From assembly GCA_047623555.1 (NCBI GenBank), contig JBLHMP010000047.1:1-30601 (forward strand): a stretch of DNA of 30,601 nt, in the 5' to 3' direction. Source of the stretch: NORP181 sp047623555 (GTDB taxonomy: Bacteria > Pseudomonadota > Alphaproteobacteria > Rhodobacterales > Rhodobacteraceae). The position numbers were made by a program, and so were the translations under genes. How positions within the stretch are numbered: the first letter of the stretch is position 1; each line of letters begins with the position of its first letter. Positions 1 through 7,219 of the stretch are shown here, in pieces. Below the pieces are notes generated by a model that searched no databases, was not told the DNA's origin, and worked only from the letters and a program-made list of their open reading frames with translations.

Positions 1-87
1 ATCATAAAAGCTACGTTTTATGCGCCCAAACTGCGCCGCAAATTGATCCGATCCACGCCTCAAGCCACAATCATCAACTCTGTCGCC

Positions 88-817
88 TCAACATGTAGTC
101 TTGCCGGAACAAAGGGGATAAGCCTTTTCCGACTGTTTATTGTGTTCTGGTTCGAAATATCGCCATTCTTGCTCTATCGGAGCATCGAATATTTCCGGTA
201 CATGTACCTTAATATTCGAGACCAGGCTGCATAAACTTTCCCATGTTTTGCTTGCCTGCTCATTCAATGCCTTCACTTCCTGACGTTGTAATTCTGTCCA
301 ATCTCCAGTGCTGTCGTACCTAGGGTTTTTCACGTAAAGACGGGTGTCATCTCCAGCCCCGTATGGGGATGTATTCGTTGCGAGAAGTATCATAAATTTG
401 TCAAGATCCTGGATGAAATTGTCAAATTTTGGTTTTAAATGTCTACTTTGAAATTCGGTTACACCCAGAAAAACTTCCATATTAAAACCATTGAATTCGG
501 AAGAATATCGCTGGAGCAAAAAAGAGTGACAGTCATGCTCATGCAGCATGCCACGAAGTTGAAAAGAATAGTAAGCAACCATTCGACGTCCAAAACTGAT
601 GTCATTTGGCGTGGATTTTCGAAATATAACTTCTTCGCTGCGTTTAAACTCGGCAGAAATCCAAACAAACAACGCGACCCCAAACGCAAAAAAAAGGCTC
701 GGGTTCGAATTTTTCTATGTAAGCAGCGACGTCCATTGGCCACATGAGCCACATGAGCATGCTCATAGCCGCGAAACCAAAACCAATGCGTGCAATCGTC
801 TGACCAAATGACTTCAC
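88..817 (-). pseudogene. unknown two-helix membrane protein, split by a frameshift in an A8 run
   Basis: Not a family I recognise. The C-terminal 190 or so residues read openly from about 670 down to a TGA at 88. Reading upstream in the same frame meets a stop near 716. In another frame, a GTG at 815-817 preceded by AGGAG at 7-nt spacing opens about 43 codons with a hydrophobic stretch rich in Met, Trp and Leu. That frame runs into an A8 tract (T8 in the coding sense) at 688-695. Removing one base there joins it to the long frame and creates a second hydrophobic helix (FAFGVALFVWI) just before the soluble part, giving a protein of about 242 aa with two N-terminal membrane segments. The soluble part is Asp/Glu-rich with no motif I know. 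This could be a real frameshift mutation, transcriptional slippage or a homopolymer sequencing error. The start and the joined frame are inferred from the ribosome site and hydropathy. Confidence 0.55.
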
Positions 818-1007
818 TAAAATTCTCCTGAACCAAATTCAAATCACGTATCGGTAAAGTAAATTCAAAAAACAACCCAGGCATTTCACGGCAACATTGG
901 AACGGTTACGGTCATTTGGTCGGTTATCGTGAATGGCAATCAAACGAATCTGCGTACACTTTTTTTTTGTAAAAAGAAAAAGTCACGCTGTAGATAACGA
1001 CTACCCA

Positions 1008-1811
1008 TCACTTTTTCTGCATCCAGAACGATTGCGCCCGCTCGGTCGTCAAAAACGGCATCGCCTTAACGGCATCAGGACGCTCCTGTTGCAGATAAAA
1101 CCCCGGCCACAGGATGTCGTACCCACCACCCTGCAACAGTGTGTGCAAAATATATTGCTCGCCCCAGGACGGGCAATCATAGAAAAACCGTTTCGGATAT
1201 TCATAGGGCAAAAACACGTCATGCACGTGAATCACCACACCCGGCGGCAGCATCGGAATGATCCGGCAAAACAAATGTACCACGTCGTTGCTAATGCGCA
1301 CCTGATGGCTGGAATCGATAAACAACACATCCCCCGGTTCCAGATCGGCAAACATAGCTTCGTCCATGTCTTCAAGGCGGGCCTGCTCAAACCGGTCGAC
1401 CAAATGCGCAATATCTGCGCGCGGATACGGGTCAACGGCGGTGATCTGCGTGTCTAATCCGCCATCAATAATCGCCTGCCGCGTCACCCTTGTGCTGTTG
1501 CCACAGCCGACCTCAATCACCCGTTTGGGTTTAAACCGCCGGATTATCAGATAAAGCGCCGTGGCGTCAGGAATTTCGAAATAGCCATTGCCCGGCGCAT
1601 AACTGGTATCGCCCTGCGCAGGATCATAGAGCCGCGCCAGATCGTCGGACAAGACATTGTTTTCCAACACCAAATCAGAAATATCAAAACTGGCCATCCC
1701 CGGCGACAACGCATAGGCCGGGCCGTCCAATCCGCCGCGTGCTTCAAATTTGCGCAACCGATCCTGTTCGTCCAGCCGTTCCTGCGCCAGATTTTTCTTG
1801 GGTTTGGCCAT
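1008..1811 (-). CDS. class I SAM-dependent methyltransferase (Methyltransferase_24-like)
   Basis: A 267-aa protein with a Rossmann SAM-binding site: motif I VIEVGCGNST at about residues 98-107, and an acidic residue after the second strand (AVDPYP, about 125-130). A later IDSSH at about 165-169 and HVHDVF at about 195-200 are typical of the Methyltransferase_24 type seen in small-molecule and sugar-modification clusters. The N-terminal 60 residues are charged and probably helical. The substrate cannot be told. It stands alone: the gene to the left is broken, and the acyl-CoA dehydrogenase to the right is divergent. The ATG at 1809-1811 is preceded only by a weak AAAGG-type ribosome site. Base composition resembles the catabolic genes nearby, so I see no sign of recent transfer. 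Confidence 0.85.
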   Translation of the reverse strand: MAKPKKNLAQERLDEQDRLRKFEARGGLDGPAYALSPGMASFDISDLVLENNVLSDDLARLYDPAQGDTSYAPGNGYFEIPDATALYLIIRRFKPKRVIEVGCGNSTRVTRQAIIDGGLDTQITAVDPYPRADIAHLVDRFEQARLEDMDEAMFADLEPGDVLFIDSSHQVRISNDVVHLFCRIIPMLPPGVVIHVHDVFLPYEYPKRFFYDCPSWGEQYILHTLLQGGGYDILWPGFYLQQERPDAVKAMPFLTTERAQSFWMQKK

Positions 1812-2132
1812 GACAGGCGCCTTTTCTCACTAAAACAAGGGTTTGATCTAGCGGATCACACGAGGTTTTCAATGCAATTCGGAGTCTCATCAGCAACCCG
1901 TCCCCGCCGTCATGCGCCATTTGAACCAACAGTTTCACGCCAATCTTTAAAGCCTTTTGCTTTTTTTCAGTGTCAGAAAAAATGCAAAAGGCCCACGCCC
2001 TCTAACTGTTGTGGGCGCTTTGCGTTTGATCCGTACACCCAATCAAATGCAAAATGCTTTAGCCTCTTGCAAAACTCCTGTAAGAATTGGGAATTAAACA
2101 AGCGTTCAATTGCTTAACTTCAGGAGATTCCG
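1812..2132. other. intergenic region between divergent methyltransferase and acyl-CoA dehydrogenase genes
   Basis: 321 bases with no convincing gene; an 81-codon frame on the plus strand has no ribosome site and unusual composition. It holds a GC-rich hairpin (1991-2016). Just before the dehydrogenase it holds a small inverted repeat AAGC-N8-GCTT (about 2100-2115) that could be an operator, and a clear ribosome site AGGAG ahead of the ATG at 2133. A promoter for each divergent gene must lie here, but neither has good -35/-10 boxes. Confidence 0.5.
1978..2016 (-). terminator. hairpin followed by T-rich tract on the minus strand
   Basis: GCCCAC (1991-1996) pairs with GTGGGC (2011-2016). On the minus strand the stem is followed by CTTTTGC and a run of six T. 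No gene ends here on that strand, so it would act either on antisense transcription from the dehydrogenase operon or as a leader hairpin of the methyltransferase mRNA. The stem is only 6 bp with a 14-nt loop. Confidence 0.35.
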
Positions 2133-3275
2133 ATGGATTTTGCCCTTACCGAAGAACAGACCGCCATTTTCGACATGGCCTATGCGTTTGGGCAGGAAAA
2201 CATTGCCCCCTTTGCCCGCCAATGGGAAAAGGATGAAACCATTCCAAAATCGCTCTGGCCCAAGGTCGGCGAGCTGGGATTTGGCGGGCTTTATGTCTCC
2301 GAAGACGGCGGCGGCTCGGGGCTGACGCGGCTTGAATCGACGTTTGTGTTTGAGGCTCTTAGCATGGCCTGCCCGTCCGTCGCGGCGTTTTTGTCGATCC
2401 ACAATATGTGCGCCAAAATGCTCGACACCTTCGCCAGTGACGAGCTGAAATCGCGCATCATGCCCGACATTTTAACCATGAACACTGTGCTGTCCTATTG
2501 CCTGACCGAACCCGGTTCTGGATCAGACGCCGCGGCCCTAACGACCCGCGCGGATCGCACTAACGAGGGCTATACCCTAAACGGCACAAAGGCTTTCATC
2601 TCGGGTGGCGGTTATTCCGACGCTTACGTGGCGATGGTGCGCACCGGTGATTCCGGCGCCAAAGGCGTATCGACGGTTTATATTGAAGCGGGCTCGCCGG
2701 GGCTTAGTTTCGGTGCCCCCGAGGACAAAATGGGCTGGCGCAGTCAGCCGACCACGCAGGTGCAGTTTGACGATTGTAAAATCCCGTCCGGCAACCTCGT
2801 CGGTACCGAAGGCGATGGATTCAAATATGCGATGAAGGGGCTCGATGGCGGCCGTCTGAACATCTCGGCCTGCTCGCTTGGGGCGGCACAATCGGCGTTG
2901 AACGCGACGCTGACCTATATGGGCGAACGACAGGCGTTTGGCAAAAGCATCGACCAGTTTCAAGGGCTGCAATTCCGCCTCGCCGATATGGAGATCGAAA
3001 TGCAGGCCGCCCGGGTATTTTTACGCCAAGCGGCGTGGAAATTGGACACCAACGCACCCGACGCCACCAAGTACTGCGCCATGGCCAAGAAGTTTGTCAC
3101 CGATACCGGATCAAAAGTTGTCGATCAGTGCCTGCAACTGCATGGCGGCTATGGCTATCTGGCCGATTATGGCATCGAAAAACTGGTGCGCGATTTGCGG
3201 GTGCATCAAATTCTCGAAGGTACCAACGAAATCATGCGCGTGATTGTTGCGCGCCAAATGCTCTCCGCGCGCTAA
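2133..3275 (+). CDS. isobutyryl-CoA dehydrogenase-like acyl-CoA dehydrogenase
   Basis: A 380-aa FAD flavoprotein of the acyl-CoA dehydrogenase family, of normal length. It shows the substrate/FAD motif YCLTEPGSGSDA, the middle-domain signature and the C-terminal LEGTNEIMR, whose first Glu (E362) sits where the catalytic base of this subfamily lies. The opening (MDFALTEEQ, then AFGQENIAPFARQWEKD) resembles the isobutyryl-CoA dehydrogenase branch. It should oxidise isobutyryl-CoA to methacrylyl-CoA in valine breakdown. The next gene starts 10 nt downstream and encodes later steps of the same pathway, which supports the substrate. The ATG at 2133 has AGGAG at good spacing. A methylmalonate-semialdehyde dehydrogenase and an enoyl-CoA hydratase, often clustered with it, are not in the window. 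Confidence 0.88.
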   Translation: MDFALTEEQTAIFDMAYAFGQENIAPFARQWEKDETIPKSLWPKVGELGFGGLYVSEDGGGSGLTRLESTFVFEALSMACPSVAAFLSIHNMCAKMLDTFASDELKSRIMPDILTMNTVLSYCLTEPGSGSDAAALTTRADRTNEGYTLNGTKAFISGGGYSDAYVAMVRTGDSGAKGVSTVYIEAGSPGLSFGAPEDKMGWRSQPTTQVQFDDCKIPSGNLVGTEGDGFKYAMKGLDGGRLNISACSLGAAQSALNATLTYMGERQAFGKSIDQFQGLQFRLADMEIEMQAARVFLRQAAWKLDTNAPDATKYCAMAKKFVTDTGSKVVDQCLQLHGGYGYLADYGIEKLVRDLRVHQILEGTNEIMRVIVARQMLSAR

Positions 3276-3285
3276 AGGATTTTCC

Positions 3286-5205
3286 ATGACCGACATCGAC
3301 ATTCGCATCACCGGTCACGCCGGGCGCATCACCTTAAACCGTCCCCGCGCGCTCAATGCGATGACCTATGACATGTGCATGGCCATCGACGCGGCGCTGA
3401 AAACATGGCGCGATGATCCAGCGGTGGCTCTGATCATTATTGACGCCATCGGCGACAAAGCGTTCTGTGCGGGTGGTGATATTGCCGAACTCTATGACAC
3501 TGGAACCAAGGGTAATTTCGACTTTGGCCGCACGTTCTGGCGCGATGAATACCGCATGAACGCCGATCTGTTTGAATACCCCAAACCCGTCGTCAGCCTG
3601 ATGCAGGGGTTCACCATGGGCGGCGGCGTTGGCATCGGGTGTCACGGCTCGCACCGCATTGTTGGTGAATCCAGCCGCATCGCCATGCCGGAATGTGGCA
3701 TCGGCCTGATGCCGGATGTCGGCGGCACCTTTATGCTCGCATTGGCTCCGGGACGGTTGGGCGAATACCTGGGTACAACGGCGGCGCGGATGGATGCAGG
3801 GGATGCCATTCACGCCGGGTTTGCAGATTTCTATGTGCCGCAGGACAAATGGCCTGATCTGATTGCCGGGCTTGAAACCAGCGGCGATATTGCGTTGATC
3901 GACGCCGCCGCGGAAATGCCCACCACAGGGTCACTGACGTCAATCCACGCCGATATTGACCGCCATTTTGGTGGTGAATCGTTTGGCGATATTTTGAACA
4001 CGCTACAGGCCGAGGATAGCGATTTTGCCCGTGATACGCTCAGGTCATTATCGCGAAATTCGCCTGTTTCAATGGCCTGCACCATCGAGGCGCTACACCG
4101 TTTGCGTAGCCCAATGCTCGACATTCGCAAGGCGCTGGAACTGGAATACCGGTTCACCTGGCGCGCCATGGAACATGGCGATTTTCTCGAAGGTATCCGT
4201 GCGGCTATCATTGACAAAGACCGCAATCCAGTCTGGAAATACAGCGATATGAACGTGCCCCCGATGGCCATCAGCAAGATGTTGATGCCTCTGGGCAAGG
4301 ACAAACTGTCATTTGACACAAAGGAGAGTGTTATGAAAATCGGCTTTATCGGGTTAGGCAATATGGGCGCGCCAATGGCCGCTAATCTGGCCAAAGCAGG
4401 CTTTGTTGTGACCGGCTTTGACATGGCCGATGTGGCGATTGACGGCGTGACCATGGCCAGCAGCGCGGCCGACGCCGCAGATGGCGCCGATGTGGTCATC
4501 ACCATGCTGCCCAACGGTGCAATTCTGCGCGCGGTCGCAGCGGATGTCATCCCGGCGATGACCGCTGGCGCGACGTTGGTCGATTGTTCAACCGTGGACG
4601 TTGACAGCGCGCGGGCCGTGGCGGATCAGGCCGGAGCAGCGGGCGTGTTGTTCGTCGACGCGCCTGTGTCTGGCGGTACCGGCGGTGCGGTTGGCGGCAC
4701 GTTAACCTTTATGGCGGGCGGCACAGCCGAGGCTTTTGCCCAGGCCAATCCGCTGTTTGCCATCATGGGCCAAAAGGCGGTGCATTGTGGCGATGCGGGC
4801 GCCGGGCAAGCCGCCAAAATCTGCAACAACATGATCCTTGGGGCAACGATGATTGTCACCTGCGAGGCCTTTGCCTTGGCCGACAAACTGGGGCTGGACC
4901 GGCAAAAAATGTTTGATGTGGTCAGCACCTCGTCCGGCTATAGCTGGAGCATGAACGCCTATTGTCCCGCCCCCGGCATTGGCCCACAATCACCGTCGGA
5001 CAACGGCTATGCCCCCGGATTTGCGGCAGATCTGATGTTAAAAGATTTGCGCCTGTCCCAGCAAGCCGCCGAAAGTGCCGACGCTGACACCCCAATGGGC
5101 GCGCTTGCACAACAGCTTTATGCGCAGTTTGTCGAAGACGAGGACGGCACCGGACGTGATTTCAGCGCCATGTTGCCCCGGTTTGAAAAACGGCACCGCA
5201 GCTGA
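3286..5205 (+). CDS. 3-hydroxyisobutyryl-CoA hydrolase fused in frame to 3-hydroxyisobutyrate dehydrogenase
   Basis: One open frame of 639 codons plus stop from ATG 3286 (AAAGGA upstream; earlier in-frame starts overlap the previous gene). Residues 1 to about 343 form an enoyl-CoA hydratase-like hydrolase: oxyanion strand FCAGGDI (60-66), glycine loop MGGGVGIG (111-118), and MPECGIGLMPDVG with E136 and D144 at the positions expected for 3-hydroxyisobutyryl-CoA hydrolases. The hydrolase ends at LGKDKLSF, where such proteins normally stop. Here translation continues DTKESV and then enters a complete 290-aa dehydrogenase. The two enzymes are consecutive steps of valine degradation. The ribosome site of the second gene survives inside the linker, and one extra T after 4314 would restore a TGA. 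It is therefore either a very recent natural fusion, still possibly making free dehydrogenase, or a one-base sequencing deletion. Confidence 0.82.
   Translation: MTDIDIRITGHAGRITLNRPRALNAMTYDMCMAIDAALKTWRDDPAVALIIIDAIGDKAFCAGGDIAELYDTGTKGNFDFGRTFWRDEYRMNADLFEYPKPVVSLMQGFTMGGGVGIGCHGSHRIVGESSRIAMPECGIGLMPDVGGTFMLALAPGRLGEYLGTTAARMDAGDAIHAGFADFYVPQDKWPDLIAGLETSGDIALIDAAAEMPTTGSLTSIHADIDRHFGGESFGDILNTLQAEDSDFARDTLRSLSRNSPVSMACTIEALHRLRSPMLDIRKALELEYRFTWRAMEHGDFLEGIRAAIIDKDRNPVWKYSDMNVPPMAISKMLMPLGKDKLSFDTKESVMKIGFIGLGNMGAPMAANLAKAGFVVTGFDMADVAIDGVTMASSAADAADGADVVITMLPNGAILRAVAADVIPAMTAGATLVDCSTVDVDSARAVADQAGAAGVLFVDAPVSGGTGGAVGGTLTFMAGGTAEAFAQANPLFAIMGQKAVHCGDAGAGQAAKICNNMILGATMIVTCEAFALADKLGLDRQKMFDVVSTSSGYSWSMNAYCPAPGIGPQSPSDNGYAPGFAADLMLKDLRLSQQAAESADADTPMGALAQQLYAQFVEDEDGTGRDFSAMLPRFEKRHRS
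4320..4335 (+). promoter_or_regulatory. internal ribosome binding site within the fused frame
   Basis: AAAGGAG (4320-4326) lies 6-8 nt before ATG 4333-4335, which begins MKIGFIGLGNMG, the normal start of 3-hydroxyisobutyrate dehydrogenases. It implies that the dehydrogenase can be made separately even though no stop codon precedes it. Confidence 0.8.
4333..5205 (+). CDS. mmsB: 3-hydroxyisobutyrate dehydrogenase (second module of the fused frame)
   Basis: 290 aa from the internal ATG, the usual length for the family. It has an N-terminal NAD-binding Rossmann motif GLGNMG (7-12), the substrate-loop signature DAPVSGGTGGA, and GQAAKICNNM with the catalytic lysine. It should oxidise 3-hydroxyisobutyrate to methylmalonate semialdehyde with NAD+, directly after the hydrolase step encoded by the first part of the same frame. 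The product stops at TGA 5203-5205. Whether the cell makes it free, fused or both depends on the missing stop codon discussed for the fused gene. Confidence 0.85.
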   Translation: MKIGFIGLGNMGAPMAANLAKAGFVVTGFDMADVAIDGVTMASSAADAADGADVVITMLPNGAILRAVAADVIPAMTAGATLVDCSTVDVDSARAVADQAGAAGVLFVDAPVSGGTGGAVGGTLTFMAGGTAEAFAQANPLFAIMGQKAVHCGDAGAGQAAKICNNMILGATMIVTCEAFALADKLGLDRQKMFDVVSTSSGYSWSMNAYCPAPGIGPQSPSDNGYAPGFAADLMLKDLRLSQQAAESADADTPMGALAQQLYAQFVEDEDGTGRDFSAMLPRFEKRHRS

Positions 5206-5600
5206 TGGATTAGGCTGGCCAACGCACAGGAATTACCCAAATTTGACGCCCCCTGTGCGGCCAGACTGAACCAACTCACGCCCCAAACCGTGCCCGCTGG
5301 CACCGTTCTTTTCCGCTCCGGCGAGACCGTCAAAGGCTTTGTCATCGTGCCAACCGATCAGGTCGACGTGTTTCTGACCGGGCCCACCGGGCGCGATATT
5401 CAGCTCTACGCGGTGTAGCCGGGCCAAAGCTGTATCCAGTCAACGCTGGGCCTTTTGGGCGGCGAAGATTATTCAGGCGAGGCCATCACCCGCAACAGTT
5501 GCACTGTGGTCCTGATCCCGCGCGATATATTTTTGTCGCTGATGGATTTGTCCAATGCGTTTCGCTCGTTCGTCTTTACCGCCTTAGCCACCCCATCTCA
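5206..5600 (+). pseudogene. Crp/Fnr-family regulator remnant (cyclic-nucleotide-binding domain only)
   Basis: From about 5212, in one frame, the sequence reads as the N-terminal effector domain of a Crp/Fnr regulator (LPKFDAPCAARLNQLTP, then PAGTVLFRSGETVKGFVIV). An in-frame TAG at 5416-5418 interrupts YAV*PGQSCIQ, where family members usually have a residue such as Glu. The reading continues (TLGLLGGEDYSGEAI) to FRSFVFTALA at about 5590 and then leaves the family. The dimerisation helix and the whole DNA-binding helix-turn-helix are absent, replaced by the next gene's leader. There is no usable start codon with a ribosome site at the 5' end. It is a dead gene with at least two independent lesions: a nonsense codon and a 3' deletion. 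Confidence 0.8.
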
Positions 5601-5628
5601 TTGTCATTTCATGATAAAGGAGCTCCTT

Positions 5629-5832
5629 ATGTTCACCAAAAACAAAGGCAACCGTGACCGAATTCTGCGTGTCATTGTGGGCCTTGTCCTGCTGATCGCC
5701 TATTTTATGTTCCCAGATGTGGCCTATAGCTGGGCGCTTTTGATAGGCATCGTGCCTTTGGCCACCGGTCTGCTTGGCAGTTGCCCACTCTATTCGATAT
5801 TGGGGCTAAACACCTGCCCGCTCAAAAAGTAA
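5629..5832 (+). CDS. DUF2892 (YgaP-like) small inner-membrane protein
   Basis: 67 aa with two hydrophobic segments (about 13-31 and 34-52) and the family's ending SCPLYSILGLNTCPLKK. This matches the DUF2892 membrane module that in YgaP is joined to a rhodanese domain. ATG 5629 has a strong AAGGAG site at 5-nt spacing. In related bacteria such genes lie beside Crp/Fnr regulators in sulfur or redox clusters, and here it follows the truncated regulator, so its usual control is probably lost. A strong terminator follows 20 nt after the stop. The exact function is unknown; membrane location is inferred from hydropathy. Confidence 0.8.
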   Translation: MFTKNKGNRDRILRVIVGLVLLIAYFMFPDVAYSWALLIGIVPLATGLLGSCPLYSILGLNTCPLKK

Positions 5833-5852
5833 TGCTTGGTCATTAAGTTAGG

Positions 5853-5880
5853 GAGCGGTGGATTATTCCGCCGCTCTTTT
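5853..5880 (+). terminator. rho-independent terminator after the DUF2892 gene
   Basis: A 9-bp GC-rich stem, GAGCGGTGG (5853-5861) with CCGCCGCTC (5868-5876) including one G-U pair, a six-base loop ATTATT and then TTTTGATT. It separates the DUF2892 gene from the convergent regulator remnant that ends at 5884. Confidence 0.85.
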
Positions 5881-5883
5881 GAT

Positions 5884-6664
5884 TCAAACGTCGCCCGATT
5901 TTGTTTCAGGGCCAGCGCCCTGCAACGCGATCAGCATTTGACGGGTCAGATCATCCGCTGGAAACAGCATTTCTATGCGAAGCTCTGACAGGGCAATGTC
6001 CTCGGCCGTGCCAAACTGACTGAGGGTCGAAAACATCGACAATATCATGCCGTTCATCCGGTAGCGTGTTGCCACCACCGATGGAAATTCGTTAGCGGGC
6101 CAAGACGTATCCCCTGCCCCCGATTGTAGCACTTTGATCGCGGTCTCAAGTACCTTATCCCCGCCCAGATGCGCCACCTCGATGCGCAGACGCGCAACGG
6201 AATAGGCGATTACTTCGTCCAAATCTTCGATGGCATCGCGCAGGTTTTTGTTGTTGGCCAATGCATCAATCATGCTATCGCCGATAGAAATACCTACACT
6301 CTGGAACAACATCATTGCAGGGGAATTCAGGGCCTTAATGATCCAGTGGCGTTCTAGCGCAAAGGCCGGATACGGCGAATGCCGCTTTAGCATCCAGTCG
6401 ACAGCTTGCGAAACCACACCATGTCAGCATCCGACATCTGCCGTTTTGCATAGGCCGGGGCCAATCCCGCCGCGGTCGGCATTTGATTGCGCGCAGCAAG
6501 GTAATCACACAATCGCAACACCATTTCTCGACTTGGCCGCGCCAGCCCTGCTTCCAGAAACGAGATGTGCGCGATGAAACCTCGGCTGTCAGGCCAAGAT
6601 CAAGCTGGCTCATCCGACGCTGAGTACGCCAGGTTTTCAGGGCGGTTCCAAATTCAACACCCAT
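5884..6664 (-). pseudogene. XRE-family transcriptional regulator broken by two frameshifts
   Basis: An XRE helix-turn-helix protein starts at ATG 6662-6664 (AGAGG ribosome site) with VEFGTALKTWRTQRRMSQLD and the second helix LGLTAEVSSR. At about 6568-6571 one base is missing: the frame diverges, while the next frame continues HISFLEAGLARPSREMVLRL to about 6417. A second shift there joins the third frame, VSQAVDWMLKRHSPYPAFAL, which runs to the TGA at 5884 and contains the typical C-terminal domain (YRMNGMILSMFSTLSQFGTA, then LSELRIEMLFPADD). With two bases restored, the protein would be about 260 aa, the normal length of these regulators with a MmyB-like ligand domain. Both shifts lie in non-homopolymer sequence, so mutation is more likely than miscalling. 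The palindromic operator in front of it is intact. Confidence 0.82.
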
Positions 6665-6698
6665 AGGCGACCTCTTTGGCCCTATCATAACGCGAAAA

Positions 6699-6736
6699 TT
6701 ACCTGTGGCACTTACCTGTGAGGTAATTGTTTTACC
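6699..6736. promoter_or_regulatory. palindromic operator cluster between divergent genes
   Basis: A perfect inverted repeat TTACCT-GTG-AGGTAA lies at 6712-6726. A direct copy of its left half, TTACCTGTG, lies at 6699-6707, 13 bp upstream. The right arm also pairs with a further TTACC: GGTAA-N5-TTACC at 6722-6736. The cluster sits between the XRE regulator (start 6664, minus) and the membrane protein (start 6785, plus), where an autoregulatory XRE operator would be expected. Assignment to this regulator is inference. Confidence 0.6.
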
Positions 6737-6784
6737 GCGTGACTATTGGATAGGACTCTCCTCAAATCGCAAAAGGAAAAGCCA

Positions 6785-7216
6785 ATGCACCATGATACTC
6801 GTGTTTCCCGGCTCAAATCCTCTAGCGCCATTTTTGTTGGCTTTGGCTTGCTGTTATTTTTAGGCTTGGTCACGCCGCTTGCTGGGCTCATGAATTTATT
6901 CATTGATCTGGCATTCATGCCCTATGATGGCGCACAAATCACCAGCAGCGATCCGACGCAACTCATGACAGCCATTACCGGTGGCATGTTGGCCGGATGG
7001 GGCCTGATGTTTTGGCTGGTGACGACGCGAATTTACGCAAATGATCCGACACTGGGTAAGACGATCATGCTGCCATCGATCCTGATCTGGTTTCTGCTCG
7101 ACAGCCTAGTAAGCGTGATTGTCGGCGCATGGTTCAATGTCGTCATGAACGCCGATTTCTTGATCCTCATTGCCGGACCGATCCTCTGGCCAAACCCAAA
7201 GTCCCGCACCGCGTAG
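6785..7216 (+). CDS. four-helix membrane protein of unknown function
   Basis: 143 aa from ATG 6785, with AAAGGA upstream. Four hydrophobic segments can be seen at about residues 15-38, 61-82, 93-114 and 117-133. The protein ends in a short polar tail. No catalytic motif is visible and I do not recognise the family with certainty; the pattern resembles small DUF-type integral membrane proteins. It is divergent from the XRE regulator remnant and shares the palindromic operator region with it, so it is the likely regulatory target. It ends 3 nt from the convergent uvrA stop, with no clear terminator between them. Confidence 0.72.
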   Translation: MHHDTRVSRLKSSSAIFVGFGLLLFLGLVTPLAGLMNLFIDLAFMPYDGAQITSSDPTQLMTAITGGMLAGWGLMFWLVTTRIYANDPTLGKTIMLPSILIWFLLDSLVSVIVGAWFNVVMNADFLILIAGPILWPNPKSRTA

Positions 7217-7219
7217 CCG

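Noticed and set aside
958..985. Inverted repeat of T and A runs after the methyltransferase gene as a terminator
   Set aside because: Stem is almost only A-T pairs and no T tract follows the stem on the methyltransferase strand; it may be chance in AT-rich DNA.
1872..2117. 81-codon open frame before the acyl-CoA dehydrogenase gene
   Set aside because: No ribosome site, unusual Cys/Pro/Lys composition, overlaps the likely promoter region.
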